Both the position numbers and the translations under genes were made by a program. This document shows, in pieces, positions 50,166 to 59,611 of a stretch of 64,000 bases of DNA; position 1 is the stretch's first letter; each line of letters begins with the position of its first letter. Origin of the DNA: Heterorhizobium halophytocola. Lineage in GTDB: Bacteria; Pseudomonadota; Alphaproteobacteria; Rhizobiales; Rhizobiaceae. The notes under the pieces are model-generated. The model was not told the origin of the DNA and made no database searches. It was given only the letters and a program-made list of their open reading frames with translations. The stretch lies in contig NZ_JAGGJU010000011.1 of NCBI RefSeq assembly GCF_017873095.1, positions 1 to 64,000 of the forward strand, given 5' to 3'.

Positions 50166-50606
50166 CTATCGAGGGGACAGTCCTCGCAGCCTGCGTCCCT
50201 CTCTTGCAGCAGCCTGGGCCGAACGAAACGCTTCCGGTTCCCAGAGCTGAAAAAACTCGCCCCGTCCGACGAATGTCACTTCGGACGAGATACTCGTAAA
50301 ATCGCGGATGAAATCCACGACCATCAACCGCCCCTCCCCATCCAGCCGCAAGGGAATTCCGCCCCCATGGATGAGAAGAGACAATTCGTCCGCCTCCGGC
50401 GACAAGGGATCGAGTGTCGCCAGCTGCCTCTCGTATTGCGCAAGCAATTCGGGACCGCCTGCACTCACCGCCGGAAAGGAGAAATCCTGGAGACAGTAGA
50501 GCTCCTGGATACCCTTCTTCGCGAGCACAGCCCGAAACGGCGCTGGAACGGATACCCGACCCTTCGCGTCGATCTTGTTCGTCGCATTTGACAGGAAGCG
50601 GTCCAT
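50166..50606 (-). CDS. mraZ: Transcriptional regulator MraZ
   Basis: A 146-residue protein with two MraZ/AbrB-like half-domains, each with the DxxGR signature: [15 protein letters not shown] near residue 15 and [14 protein letters not shown] near residue 90. MraZ forms rings and represses the dcw operon by binding repeated TGGG boxes near its own promoter. Such a box array is present upstream (50783-50816). It is the first gene of the dcw operon. Confidence 0.95.
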   Translation of the reverse strand: MDRFLSNATNKIDAKGRVSVPAPFRAVLAKKGIQELYCLQDFSFPAVSAGGPELLAQYERQLATLDPLSPEADELSLLIHGGGIPLRLDGEGRLMVVDFIRDFTSISSEVTFVGRGEFFQLWEPEAFRSAQAAAREGRRLRGLSPR

Positions 50607-50782
50607 GGAAACCCGAATCCGCCCCTTCCGGCTGGAGGCGAATAGACCGCCTCACGGAGTATGAAAACGCCTCAACCGCAACACTTGGAACGCCAATAGA
50701 AAACCGGCTGAAATAACTCTTCGACAGACCATCGCAAGCGCCGCCTTTTTCGGACTTCATGGACCCCTGCTTGGTGTGATTA

Positions 50783-50816
50783 TGGGATAACATGGGACAA
50801 CATGGGCGTCAATGGG
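50783..50816 (-). promoter_or_regulatory. MraZ box array over the dcw promoter
   Basis: TGGG occurs at 50783, 50793, 50803 and 50813 on the plus strand, exactly 10 bp apart: four TGGGN boxes with 5-bp spacers, the pattern reported for E. coli MraZ sites (there three repeats). On the minus strand a promoter-like TTGACG (50807-50812) and TATCCC (50784-50789) are spaced by 17 bp, so the boxes cover the polymerase site. The leader to mraZ would be about 170 nt. Confidence 0.7.
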
Positions 50817-50997
50817 AACTGCCCCTCGCACAGCCGCTGGGACTCCCTCCCTTTGTAAGCCGTTAAGCTTAACAAAAGGTTAGGAAATTCAGATCGGGCG
50901 GCCTCCGCGCCAACGCGTAAATGCCCCCTAATATGACCGGGATATCAACGGCTTGGGGCCGCCCATTTTTTGACGAAAAAAGGGGAAAAGAAATTGC

Positions 50998-51390
50998 CAG
51001 TCGGCCTGTAAGCCGGGTTCTGTATGGCTCCGGTTTCCCGGAACGTGGCAGCCATTCATCTGGGACAGCGTTTACACGCTGCCTCGTCGCAACCCACCCG
51101 GATGACTGGCCCGGAAACAGGCTGTAGGCAGCAAGCTGCCCCGCGTCATCCCTATTCGGTTTTGCTCCCGGTGGGGTTTACCATGCCGTCCCTGTCGCCA
51201 GGCACGCGGTGGGCTCTTACCCCACCCTTTCACCCTTACCCGTTCGAGAACGGGCGGTTTACTTTCTGTGGCACTTTCCCTGAGGTCGCCCTCGCCGGAC
51301 GTTATCCGGCACCGTGTTTCCGTGGAGCCCGGACTTTCCTCACCTTACCGTCTTTCGACATTGGTAAAGCGCGGCTGCCCGGCCGACTGG
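50998..51390 (-). ncRNA. rnpB: RNase P RNA, catalytic subunit
   Basis: Read on the minus strand, the sequence starts AGTCGGCCGGGCAGCCGCGC and soon shows the universal GAGGAAAGTCCGGGCTCC core. Further on it contains AGATGAATGGCTGCC, ACAGAACCCGGCTTA and a 3' end, GGCCGACT, that pairs with the 5' end (P1). All conserved regions of type A bacterial RNase P RNA appear in order. A T-rich tract follows the 3' end. The RNA processes tRNA 5' ends with the RnpA protein. End points are estimates within a few bases. Confidence 0.95.
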
Positions 51391-51463
51391 CAGGGGCTGC
51401 TTAGCCGACACGATTGCCGAACGCCACCCAAATCTCGGCCTTGCGGGACAAGCGGCTGCCGAA

Positions 51464-52651
51464 TCAGCAAAAACCGGCGGAAAACGCGATTCCATACCCC
51501 TGATCGGCGAGGTTTCTGCCAAGCAGAAGCTCGGCGCCGAGCCGCCCGATCTCGTCGGAACTCTTGGCCGCCGCACCACAGCCGCCGGTCAGCACCGCGA
51601 TGCGGGAGCTGGCGAATTCGATGGCCGGATAGCCGCTCGGGGTAAATGACACGGCGCAGGCTCCCATGCTCGGCTCCACCGCCGCCAGATCCGGGATGAG
51701 ATCGACGGCAATGCGGCGCAGATGGTCGCGCACGCTCTCGCGTCCCCCGGTCCGAAACCAGGCACGGACCTCCGGCTCGGTGCCCAGCACCAGATCATCG
51801 GGATCTCCGCCGATCTTCAGATAGACGCGCGCGTCCGGATAGGTGACCGGCGGCAGCAGATAGACGTGGTCCCTCGGATTTTCAGGCTGATGGATCAGCG
51901 ACGGCATGGTCGACAGCCGCTCCAGCAGCTTGCCCTTGATCTCGAAGAAGGCGATGGTCCGCCCATAGACGGTCATCGGCAGCGGCCGGGGCAAGAGGCC
52001 CTGCCCGATCGAAAACCCGCCGGCCGCGACCAGCACCTGTTCGGCCGTATAGCTGTTGCCCGAATCGGTCGTGACGGTCGCATGACCGTCCTGCTGCCGC
52101 ACCTCTGTCACCGTTTCGGCAATCAGGCGAGCGCCCGCCCTGTAGGCGAGTTTTGCCTGCGCCTCGACCAGCCGGCGCGGATTGACATGCCCGGCATCGC
52201 TGCGCTCATAGACGCCTTCGCAGCGCTCGGTGAAGTGAAGATAGGGAAACTGTCTCCGGAGCGCCTCGGGCTGCATGACCTCCGCGCCGACGCCCAGCTG
52301 TTCGGCCGCATTGCAGATATTGGCGACATAGGGATCGCTGCCACCGCGGGCCGGGCCGACCATCAGGCAGCCGCGCTCGTGGTAGAAGGACGCGCCGCTT
52401 TCGCGGGCGATGTCGCCGTAGCGCGCGATCGACCGATTGGCCAGTTCGGCCCAGACCGGATCGGGGTCGATGGTGCGGGTGATGCGTGCCTCGTCGTAGT
52501 GGCTGGCAAAGACGCCGGCATGGCTTTTCGGATCGCGCGGCTCCAGCGGACCGATCAGCGCGACACCCTCGCCGGCGCGCGCCAGATACTTGGCGGCAGC
52601 CGACCCCATCATGCCACGACCGACGACTATAGACTTGAAATCGACCGACAT
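51464..52651 (-). CDS. FAD-dependent oxidoreductase (DAO family)
   Basis: A 395-residue flavoprotein with the FAD-binding motif VVGRGMMGSAAAKYLARAG (GxGxxG) at the N-terminus, an Arg/His-bearing HAGVFASHYDEARITR loop of the sarcosine oxidase/N-methyltryptophan oxidase type, and a C-terminal FTPSGYPAIEFASSRIAVLTGGCGAAAK second FAD contact. It probably oxidises a secondary or N-methylated amine, substrate unknown. The ATG at 52651 has a GGAAGGAA site; an upstream in-frame extension resembles a lipoprotein signal but lacks support. It ends about 75 bp from rnpB. Confidence 0.85.
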   Translation of the reverse strand: MSVDFKSIVVGRGMMGSAAAKYLARAGEGVALIGPLEPRDPKSHAGVFASHYDEARITRTIDPDPVWAELANRSIARYGDIARESGASFYHERGCLMVGPARGGSDPYVANICNAAEQLGVGAEVMQPEALRRQFPYLHFTERCEGVYERSDAGHVNPRRLVEAQAKLAYRAGARLIAETVTEVRQQDGHATVTTDSGNSYTAEQVLVAAGGFSIGQGLLPRPLPMTVYGRTIAFFEIKGKLLERLSTMPSLIHQPENPRDHVYLLPPVTYPDARVYLKIGGDPDDLVLGTEPEVRAWFRTGGRESVRDHLRRIAVDLIPDLAAVEPSMGACAVSFTPSGYPAIEFASSRIAVLTGGCGAAAKSSDEIGRLGAELLLGRNLADQGYGIAFSAGFC

Positions 52652-52855
52652 TCCCGTTCCTTCCGGCTCAACGCCCGCGCCTGCGCAGGCGCAGACCATA
52701 GGCACGAAAACGGCCATGCGCCAGCCTGCTTTTCCCACCCGCCGCCAAGGACGAGCGCAAACATTACGGAGATTTAATGGCAGCGGCGGCGAACAACCAT
52801 GGCGACTTTGCGTTCGACCGAAAGGTGACCCCGCTTCGAGCTACAGGAGGATACC

Positions 52856-55435
52856 ATGGCCACACCCTATACCGCATCGCCATCCGTCAATAAGCCTGTC
52901 CGAAGGCGCAATCCGGGCGGTCCGGGGCGATGGTGGCTTGGCCTTCTCGGCATCGTCTTCATCCTTATCGGTCTGGCGCTTGCCTTTGGCGGGGTATGGC
53001 TGATCACCCTCGGCGGCACCTTCTACTATACCATTGCCGGCATTGGCCTGATCGTGTCGGGCGGGCTGATCGTCATGCGGAACATCCTCGGCGTCTGGGT
53101 CTATGCCGCCACCTGGATCTACACGCTGTTATGGGCCTTCTGGGAGGTCGGGCTCGATCCCTGGCCGCTGGTGCCACGGCTGGTGGCGCCGACCGTGCTG
53201 CTGATTGTCCTGCTGCTGTCGCTGCCGGCCTTTCGCCGGCGCATCGGAGCCCATGTGCCGGCAACCGCCGTTGCCCTTCTGGCAAGCCTCGCCGTCCTGT
53301 CGCCCGCGGCCGGCTTTCACGATTCGGCCAGCGCGCAGGACGCCACGCCCGCCCCTGATGCCGGACAGCCTGCCGATCCGGCCGCCAATCCGGCAATCGC
53401 CCCGCAGACCATGCCCGACCAGCCGGCAACGGATGCCACCGGTGCCGCAATGGCCACGTCCAATCCCGCCATGAAGACCATTGCCGCGACAGGTGCCAAT
53501 GTCTCGACCAAGCCCTTGCAGGAACTGAAGGCCGGTCAGGACTGGCCGGCCTATGGCGGCGGCGACAGCGCCCAGCGCTACTCCCCGCTCGACCAGATCA
53601 CCGCCGGCAACGTCAAGGACCTGACCCAGGTCTGGCTTGCCCATACGGGCGACATGCCAACCGAGAAGACCAAGGGCGAATATTCGCCGGAAAACACCCC
53701 GCTCGAAGTCGGCGGCCATCTGTTCGTCTGCTCGCCGATGAATATCCTGATTTCCTATGACGCGAAGACCGGCAAGGAAGAATGGCGCTACGATCCGAAG
53801 GTCTCGCCGGACGCCATCCCCTATGGCGCTACATGCCGTGGCGTTGCCTATTATGTCGATCCGAACGCCACCGACGACGCGCCGTGCAAGACGCGGCTGG
53901 TCGAGGGCACGCTCGATGCCAGGCTGATCGCTGTCGATGCAAAGGACGGGCAGACCTGCCCGGGCTTCGGGGAAAAGGGTGAGGTCGATCTCAACAACGG
54001 TATCGGTCAGAGCACGCCCGGCTGGTATGCGATCACCGCGCCGCCGGTGATCGTGCGCGGCATTGCCGTCGTCGGCGCGCAGGTCAAGGACGGCCAGGCG
54101 GAGGATGCGCCCTCCGGGGTGATCCGCGGCTACGATGTCCTGACCGGCAAGCTCGCCTGGGCCTGGGACATGGGCCATCCGGATCGCCAGGGCGCCCCGC
54201 CCGAGGGAGAGACCTATACCCGCGGCACGCCCAACATGTGGACAGTCGCCACTGGCGACGAGGAACTCGGCTATGTCTATCTGCCGCTCGGCAATTCCTC
54301 GGTCGACTATTACGGCGGCAACCGCAAGGACTTCGAGAACGAGTACAGCTCCTCGCTGGTCGCCATCGACGTCACCATCGGCAAGCCGGTCTGGCATTTC
54401 CAGACAGCGCATTACGATCTGTGGGACTATGATCTCGGCAGCCAGGTTTCGCTGGTCGACTTTCCGAAGGACGGCAAGACGGTGCCGGCGCTGGTGCTGC
54501 CGAGCAAGCAGGGGCAGATCTATGTGCTGAACCGCAAGACGGGCGAATCGCTGTTTCCGGTCGAGAACCGCAAGGTTCCCTCCGACGGCGTCGAAGCCAA
54601 GGCCCTGTCGAAGGAACAGCCTTTCTCCGGCTATGCCAACGTCACCAAGCCGGACCTCAAGGCGACCGACGCCTGGGGCGCCTCGCCGCTCGACCAGCTG
54701 ATCTGCCGGATCCAGTTCCGCCGGGCCGAATATGACGGCAAGTACACGGCGCCGACCGTCGACAAGCCCTATATCGAATATCCCGGCTACAATGGCGGCT
54801 CGGACTGGGGCAGCGTCGCGATCGATCCGAAGAACGGCATCCTCGTCGCCAACTACAACGACGTGCCCAACTACAACCAGCTGGTGCCGCGCAAGAAGGC
54901 CGACGCGCTGGGTTACCGCCCGATCAACGAAGGCGGCAACCGCTCGAATGTCGAGGGTGCCGGCGATCCGCAGGCCGGTTCGCCCTATGCCATCAACGTC
55001 AATGCCGGCTGGCGCAACCCGGTGACCGGCATGCCCTGCGTGGCGCCGCCCTATGGCTGGATCCGCGCGATCGACCTGAAGACCGGCAAAACGTTGTGGG
55101 ACAAGCCCTTCGGCGCGGCCAACAACAATGGTCCGTTCGGCATTCCCTCGATGCTGCCGATCACCATCGGCACGCCGAACAATGGCGGTCCGCTGGTCAC
55201 CGCCGGCGGCCTGATCTTCGTCGCCGCCACCACCGACGACAAGTTCCGCGCCTATGACATCAAGACCGGCAAGGTCGTCTGGGAAACGGATCTGCCCGCC
55301 GGCGGCCAGACGACGCCGATGACCTATGAAGTCGATGGTCGGCAATATGTCGTGCTGGTGCCCGGCGGCCATCACTTCATGGAGACCAAGGTCGGCGACC
55401 AGGTGATCGCCTATGCCCTGCCGAAACAGGGCTGA
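52856..55435 (+). CDS. gcd: Membrane-bound PQQ-dependent glucose dehydrogenase
   Basis: An 859-residue quinoprotein oxidising glucose to gluconolactone in the periplasm and passing electrons to ubiquinone. Five N-terminal helices (about residues 25-155) anchor the protein; an Ala/Pro-rich stretch leads to the beta-propeller, beginning with DWPAYGGGDSAQRYSPLDQI. Propeller features include ENTPLEVGGHLFVCSPMN, WHFQTAHYDLWDYDLG and the final PMTYEVDGRQYVVLVPGGHH. The AGGAGG site and ATG at 52856 are clear. Gluconic acid secretion by this enzyme is a known cause of mineral phosphate solubilisation. The apoenzyme needs PQQ, whose biosynthesis genes are not in the window. Confidence 0.94.
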   Translation: MATPYTASPSVNKPVRRRNPGGPGRWWLGLLGIVFILIGLALAFGGVWLITLGGTFYYTIAGIGLIVSGGLIVMRNILGVWVYAATWIYTLLWAFWEVGLDPWPLVPRLVAPTVLLIVLLLSLPAFRRRIGAHVPATAVALLASLAVLSPAAGFHDSASAQDATPAPDAGQPADPAANPAIAPQTMPDQPATDATGAAMATSNPAMKTIAATGANVSTKPLQELKAGQDWPAYGGGDSAQRYSPLDQITAGNVKDLTQVWLAHTGDMPTEKTKGEYSPENTPLEVGGHLFVCSPMNILISYDAKTGKEEWRYDPKVSPDAIPYGATCRGVAYYVDPNATDDAPCKTRLVEGTLDARLIAVDAKDGQTCPGFGEKGEVDLNNGIGQSTPGWYAITAPPVIVRGIAVVGAQVKDGQAEDAPSGVIRGYDVLTGKLAWAWDMGHPDRQGAPPEGETYTRGTPNMWTVATGDEELGYVYLPLGNSSVDYYGGNRKDFENEYSSSLVAIDVTIGKPVWHFQTAHYDLWDYDLGSQVSLVDFPKDGKTVPALVLPSKQGQIYVLNRKTGESLFPVENRKVPSDGVEAKALSKEQPFSGYANVTKPDLKATDAWGASPLDQLICRIQFRRAEYDGKYTAPTVDKPYIEYPGYNGGSDWGSVAIDPKNGILVANYNDVPNYNQLVPRKKADALGYRPINEGGNRSNVEGAGDPQAGSPYAINVNAGWRNPVTGMPCVAPPYGWIRAIDLKTGKTLWDKPFGAANNNGPFGIPSMLPITIGTPNNGGPLVTAGGLIFVAATTDDKFRAYDIKTGKVVWETDLPAGGQTTPMTYEVDGRQYVVLVPGGHHFMETKVGDQVIAYALPKQG

Positions 55436-55561
55436 GGCGGCAACGCCAAGCGCCCGAGAAGGCGGAGGCGACGTGGCCCCTTGTCAGAACCGCGCCGCCT
55501 CCGATGCATGCCAGGCCTGAATGAGCCCATCCAGGCGGAACCGACATGCATCATCGCCCGT

Positions 55562-55610
55562 GTGATGGAGCGCCATCTTCGCCTTGTGACAAGGCGCGGC
55601 GCTCCATCAC
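55562..55610. terminator. 49-bp nested palindrome between convergent genes
   Basis: GTGATGGAGCGCC (55562-55574) pairs with GGCGCTCCATCAC (55598-55610), and an inner CGCCTTGT (55580-55587) pairs with ACAAGGCG (55589-55596). It lies between the ends of gcd (plus) and the transglycosylase gene (minus). The lack of T tracts is atypical for intrinsic terminators, but the position and symmetry suggest a bidirectional transcription barrier or mRNA-end hairpin. Confidence 0.6.
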
Positions 55611-55627
55611 GAAACCTGCTGACCGCG

Positions 55628-56155
55628 TTACGAGTCGAGCAGCGCCATGACCTTGCCGCAATAGCGCTTGGAGATCGGATTCATCCGCTTGGCGCCGTGG
55701 CCGGCATTGTATTTCAGGATCGTCTGGCAGGTTTCACCGCCGCCGAGATCATGAGCAGCCGCCAGATACTTCATCCCCCAGCGGATATTGGTCTCCGGAT
55801 CGTAGAGCGCCTTGGCAGAGCCGTGAAAACCCATCATCCGGGCGGTCGCGGGCTTGATCTGCATCAGGCCGATCTCCCCGGCGCTGCCCCTGGCCTTCGG
55901 ATTGAAATTGCTTTCGATCTGCACCACGGCCTGAGCCAGGTTTACAGGCACGTCGTACTTGTTGGCATATTTCTTGATCAGGAGGCCGAAAGGATTGATG
56001 TCCTCGGCGTCCGCCAACGCCGCATCGGCCGCACTGCGCTGCACTGCCAGTCTCGTCGCCACATCTCCGTCATCGACATCCTTGGCATGGACCGGCCCGC
56101 AAAAAGACATGGCGGTAGCGATGCTTGCCGCAGCAGCGAAAATATTTCTGATCAT
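55628..56155 (-). CDS. Soluble lytic transglycosylase (SLT domain)
   Basis: A 175-residue periplasmic enzyme: a signal peptide (cleavage near VHA, residue 24), then the SLT domain with catalytic Glu81 in VVQIESNFNPKA, GEIGLMQIKPATARMMGF and a later YNAGHG motif with a Cys pair that could form a disulfide (C154, C170 region). It would cleave peptidoglycan glycan strands, making room for envelope machines or recycling. Small stand-alone members of this type often serve secretion or conjugation systems, but none is adjacent. The ATG at 56155 has only a weak ribosome site. Confidence 0.87.
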   Translation of the reverse strand: MIRNIFAAAASIATAMSFCGPVHAKDVDDGDVATRLAVQRSAADAALADAEDINPFGLLIKKYANKYDVPVNLAQAVVQIESNFNPKARGSAGEIGLMQIKPATARMMGFHGSAKALYDPETNIRWGMKYLAAAHDLGGGETCQTILKYNAGHGAKRMNPISKRYCGKVMALLDS

Positions 56156-56420
56156 ATAGGTTTTAGTCTCCGCACCTCGAGGGGACTTACGCAATACAGC
56201 AACAGCATAATGGCCCCGCAGCCAAGTATCCCGTTCTCGGGATAGCTGTCGTCAATAGTCCCTGTTTTTAAGTTGAGCGTCGGAAGCAATGAAGCTTCCC
56301 GTTCCGCCGTTCAGCAACGGCGTTAGACATGTTTAATAAGAAAAACTTGTGGCAAGCCGGAACTTTTTGACTTGGCGGCGCATTGGAAGGGGTTGCCGGA
56401 CGGTCCGGATCAGCGCCCCG

Positions 56421-57182
56421 TCAGCCGAATTTCGGCAGCGCCGAGAGCAGTCTGTGCAATGTCTCTATGGTGGAGGCATCGGCAATGCCGTCAACCTGCG
56501 CGGGTCGGAAATGGCGCTGGAAAGCCGCCACGACACCCTCGGTTTTTTCGCAGAAGTCTCCGGTGATTTCAACGTTGTAACCATACATCGCCAGCATCGA
56601 CTGGATGGCCTCGACCGGCTGACCGTTGTCGCCGCGCTGAAAGAACCGCCCGCCGGCGATCGGAGCGGGCTCGACATAGTGCCCGACCCCCGCCGCATGC
56701 AGTGTCCTCCAGGGGAATTTTTCACCCGGATCGACCTTGCGGACAGGGGCGATATCGGAGTGGCCGAGTACCCGTTCGGGCCGGATCTGCAGGCGCTTGT
56801 CACAGTCGAGACACAATTCGACGACCGCTTCGATCTGTCGGGCCGGGTATTCCGGCAGGCCGGCGGGATGGCCGCCATTGACGATCTCTATGCCGATCGA
56901 GCGCGAATTGATGTCGGTTTCACCGGCCCAGCTGCTTTTGCCGGCATGCCAGGCGCGCCTGTCCTCGGGCACGAGCTGGTCAATGCGCCCATCCTCGTGG
57001 ACGACATAATGGCTGGAAACCTGGCTTTCGGGATTGCAGAGCCACGAGAGCGCCGCCTCGCCGCTGTCCATGCCGGTATAGTGGAGAAGAATGATGTCGG
57101 GCCTGATGCCCCCTGCCCGTTCGCCGTGATTGGGCGAGGCGACGACGCGAGCGCCCGGAAAATCCGGCGTAAACGCAGTCAT
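56421..57182 (-). CDS. AmpD-type N-acetylmuramoyl-L-alanine amidase
   Basis: A 253-residue amidase_2 enzyme cutting the muramoyl-L-alanine bond. Zinc ligands are H34 (ILLHYTG), H141 (LGHSDIAP) and D151 (KVDPGEKFPW); the Glu of IGIEI near 99 is the likely acid. A C-terminal peptidoglycan-binding domain (about residues 190-253: VEAIQSMLAMYGYNVEITGDF...VVAAFQRHFRP) follows. No signal peptide, so it may act on recycled cytoplasmic muropeptides or be exported otherwise. It overlaps the J-protein gene by 4 bp. Confidence 0.92.
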   Translation of the reverse strand: MTAFTPDFPGARVVASPNHGERAGGIRPDIILLHYTGMDSGEAALSWLCNPESQVSSHYVVHEDGRIDQLVPEDRRAWHAGKSSWAGETDINSRSIGIEIVNGGHPAGLPEYPARQIEAVVELCLDCDKRLQIRPERVLGHSDIAPVRKVDPGEKFPWRTLHAAGVGHYVEPAPIAGGRFFQRGDNGQPVEAIQSMLAMYGYNVEITGDFCEKTEGVVAAFQRHFRPAQVDGIADASTIETLHRLLSALPKFG

Positions 57183-57916
57183 GCGGCGCGGCGTTCTTTC
57201 TCGATCGCTTCATAGGCCGCGTTGAACGTCGCCATGCGCTGGTTGGCCACCGCGTGGAATTCGCTCGGCACGCCACGGGCATGCAGCCGGTCGGGGTGAT
57301 GCTCGGCGGCCAGCGCCCGGTATCGGCGGCGGATCGACGAGAAGTCGTCGCTCGGGGAAACCCCGAGAACGCGGTAGGGATCGCCGTCGACATGCAGATG
57401 CCGGGCGGTGATTTCCTCGAAGCGCTGTTCTTCGATGCCGAAGATCTCGGCGATGCGGGTCAGGAAATCGAGTTCCTGCTCATGCACCAGTCCGTCCGCC
57501 TTGGCGATATGAAACAGACCGTCGACGATGTCTTCGAGCACCGGGCAATCGAAATCGCAGGTGCGGCAAAGCCCGGCCAGCCGCTCGGCATAGGCCTCGT
57601 AGCCCGCCACGTCCTGGCGTGCCAGATTGTAGAGACGGGCGACGTTGCGCGCCTCTTCCGGCGGAAAATCGAAGATCGACCTGAAGGCGTCGACCTCTGC
57701 GGTGGTGACGATTCCGTCCGCCTTGGCCATCTTGGCCGAGAGCGCGATGATCGCCACCGAGAAGGACACCCGGCGGCGCGTCTCGGGGTCGCCCTCGAAC
57801 ACGGTGCGCACCGATTCGACGATGCCCGACAGAACATTACCGGCAGCATCGGTGACCGCACCGAGCAAGCGGTCCCAAAGCGAAGCGATCTGTTCACAGG
57901 CGAAATCGAAAAACAT
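57179..57916 (-). CDS. DjlA-like J-domain protein with TerB region
   Basis: A 245-residue protein with a central helical region of the TerB/DjlA type (FSVAIIALSAKMAKADGIVTTAEVDAFRSIF) that carries acidic metal-binding-like positions, and a C-terminal J domain with DPYRVLGVSP and the HPD motif (EHHPDRLHARG). The J domain stimulates an Hsp70 such as DnaK. The N-terminus has no clear membrane helix of the DjlA type, so localisation is uncertain. Its stop overlaps the amidase start, implying a two-gene operon linking chaperone activity to wall recycling. Confidence 0.88.
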   Translation of the reverse strand: MFFDFACEQIASLWDRLLGAVTDAAGNVLSGIVESVRTVFEGDPETRRRVSFSVAIIALSAKMAKADGIVTTAEVDAFRSIFDFPPEEARNVARLYNLARQDVAGYEAYAERLAGLCRTCDFDCPVLEDIVDGLFHIAKADGLVHEQELDFLTRIAEIFGIEEQRFEEITARHLHVDGDPYRVLGVSPSDDFSSIRRRYRALAAEHHPDRLHARGVPSEFHAVANQRMATFNAAYEAIEKERRAA

Positions 57917-58347
57917 GAGCGAGATTGACCAAATAATCGGGCGAAAAGCAAGCTGAGAACGGCCTGATGACATTAAGTTTTATTCAGCAAGGCTTGCAAA
58001 AGCTTGATGGTGGTATCTACGCGGTTAAGCCGCCGGTGGATTGCCGGGGGCTCCTCGCGGGACAAAATTGCCGCGTCTCGTGCGACCGGCCGCCTCGGCC
58101 GGCCGGCAAGAATCGGTGACGCCCGCGACCCCGCCGGGCGGCAGCGGCAAGCTGCGCGAGACCGGCGGTCGAACGCCTTGCGTCATTCAACCGATTGAAT
58201 TCGAACCCGTCGGCGGAGCTTCGCGTTATCGCCTCGAAATGCCCGTATTTCCTGACAAATTCCCTTTACACAGTCGGCGTATCTGTCGCATCCATGCGGT
58301 CGGACAACGCCATCGATCCTGCCCTTTTTCTGCCCGAGGAGCCCCAC
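57917..58347. other. Divergent gap upstream of the phosphofructokinase
   Basis: About 430 bp between the divergent J-protein and pfp genes. It includes an AT-rich patch at 57970-58000 for the minus-strand operon, a short CCGGCCG-cct-CGGCCGG hairpin at about 58084-58103 and a TTCAACCGATTGAA near-palindrome at 58185-58200. No gene or known regulatory site is recognised. Confidence 0.4.
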
Positions 58348-59562
58348 ATGCCGAAACAGAAAATCGCAATGCTGACCGCCGGCGGCCTTGCGCCCTGCCT
58401 CTCCTCGGCCGTCGGCGGCCTGATCGAACGCTATACCGACATTGCCCCCGAGGCCGAGATCGTTGCCTACAAGTCGGGCTATCGCGGCCTGCTGATGGAC
58501 TACAAAATCGAGATCACCGCCGAGATGCGCGAAAAGGCGCATGTGCTCCACCGCTACGGCGGATCGCCGATCGGCAACAGCCGGGTGAAGCTCACCAATG
58601 TCGAGGATTGCCTGAAGCGCGGGCTGATCAGCGAGGGCCAGACGCCGCTGCAGGTGGCGGCCGAGCGGCTGGCAGCCGACGGCATCACCATTCTCCACAC
58701 GATCGGCGGCGACGACACCAACACGACGGCCGCCGACCTCGCCGCCTATCTCAGCAATAACGGCTACGACCTGACGGTGGTCGGCCTGCCGAAGACGGTC
58801 GACAACGACGTCGTGCCGATCCGGCAGTCGCTCGGGGCATGGACGGCAGCGGAGGTCGGTGCACGCTTCTTCGACAATGTCTCCAACGAGCAGAGCGCCT
58901 CGCCGCGCACGCTCGTCATCCACGAGGTCATGGGCCGGCATTGCGGCTGGCTGACCGCGGCAACGGCGCGCGCCTATGTCCAGCGCACCAAGGACAACGA
59001 ATATATCGACGGCTTCATGATGAACGAGGAGCTGAAGAATATCGACGGCCTCTATCTGCCGGAGACCCATTTCGACCTGCACGCCGAGGCCGACCGGCTG
59101 CGCGAGATCATGGACCGCACCGGCTTCGTCACGCTGTTCGTCTCGGAAGGCGCCTGCATGGACGAGATCGTTGCCGACCGCCAGGCCGCCGGCGAAGAGG
59201 TCGCTCGCGATGCCTTCGGACACGTCAAGCTCGACACCATCAATGTCGGCGCCTGGTTCCAGAAGCATTTTGCCAAGCTTCTCGATGCCGAGCGGTCCAT
59301 GGTGCAGAAATCGGGCTATTATGCCCGCTCCGCGCCGGCCAACTATCAGGACCTCCGGCTGATCCAGAGCATGGTCGATCTGGCCGTCGAAAGCGGCCTT
59401 AACGGCGTGTCCGGGGTCACCGGCCATGACGAGGAGCAGGGCGGACGCCTGCGCGCCATCGAGTTCCCGCGGATCAAGGGCGGCAAGCCGTTCGACCCGA
59501 ATACCCCCTGGTTCCGCGCGGTCCTCGACCATATGGGACAAAAATTCCAGCCGGCGCATTGA
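58348..59562 (+). CDS. pfp: Pyrophosphate-dependent 6-phosphofructokinase
   Basis: A 404-residue sugar kinase of the phosphofructokinase A group. The phosphate-donor loop reads IGGDDTNTTA (120-127); the second Asp in place of the Gly of ATP enzymes and the lysine in PKTVDND (148-154) together mark a pyrophosphate-dependent enzyme, which works in both glycolytic and gluconeogenic directions. Catalytic Asp residues are in TVDND, and MGRHCGWL and FVSEGAC complete the pattern. The ATG at 58348 starts MPKQKIAMLTAGG. Rhizobia lack an ATP-PFK route and often carry this enzyme. Confidence 0.93.
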   Translation: MPKQKIAMLTAGGLAPCLSSAVGGLIERYTDIAPEAEIVAYKSGYRGLLMDYKIEITAEMREKAHVLHRYGGSPIGNSRVKLTNVEDCLKRGLISEGQTPLQVAAERLAADGITILHTIGGDDTNTTAADLAAYLSNNGYDLTVVGLPKTVDNDVVPIRQSLGAWTAAEVGARFFDNVSNEQSASPRTLVIHEVMGRHCGWLTAATARAYVQRTKDNEYIDGFMMNEELKNIDGLYLPETHFDLHAEADRLREIMDRTGFVTLFVSEGACMDEIVADRQAAGEEVARDAFGHVKLDTINVGAWFQKHFAKLLDAERSMVQKSGYYARSAPANYQDLRLIQSMVDLAVESGLNGVSGVTGHDEEQGGRLRAIEFPRIKGGKPFDPNTPWFRAVLDHMGQKFQPAH

Positions 59563-59611
59563 CGCGCGGGTGAAACAGTGGCTTTCCTCATAGAGGAGAG
59601 GATTTGCAACA

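Noticed and set aside
49126..50793. A much longer rsmH reading starting inside and beyond mraZ
   Set aside because: The added 215 residues run through mraZ in another frame and lack conservation; the ATG at 50148, just after mraZ, gives the normal length.
50840..51463. Possible protein genes across the rnpB region
   Set aside because: Open frames here coincide with the conserved RNase P RNA sequence, whose core motifs appear in order on the minus strand.
52652..52738. An N-terminal extension of the FAD oxidoreductase resembling a lipoprotein signal
   Set aside because: The enzyme family is cytoplasmic, the FAD motif begins directly after the ATG at 52651, and that ATG has a good GGAAGGAA site.
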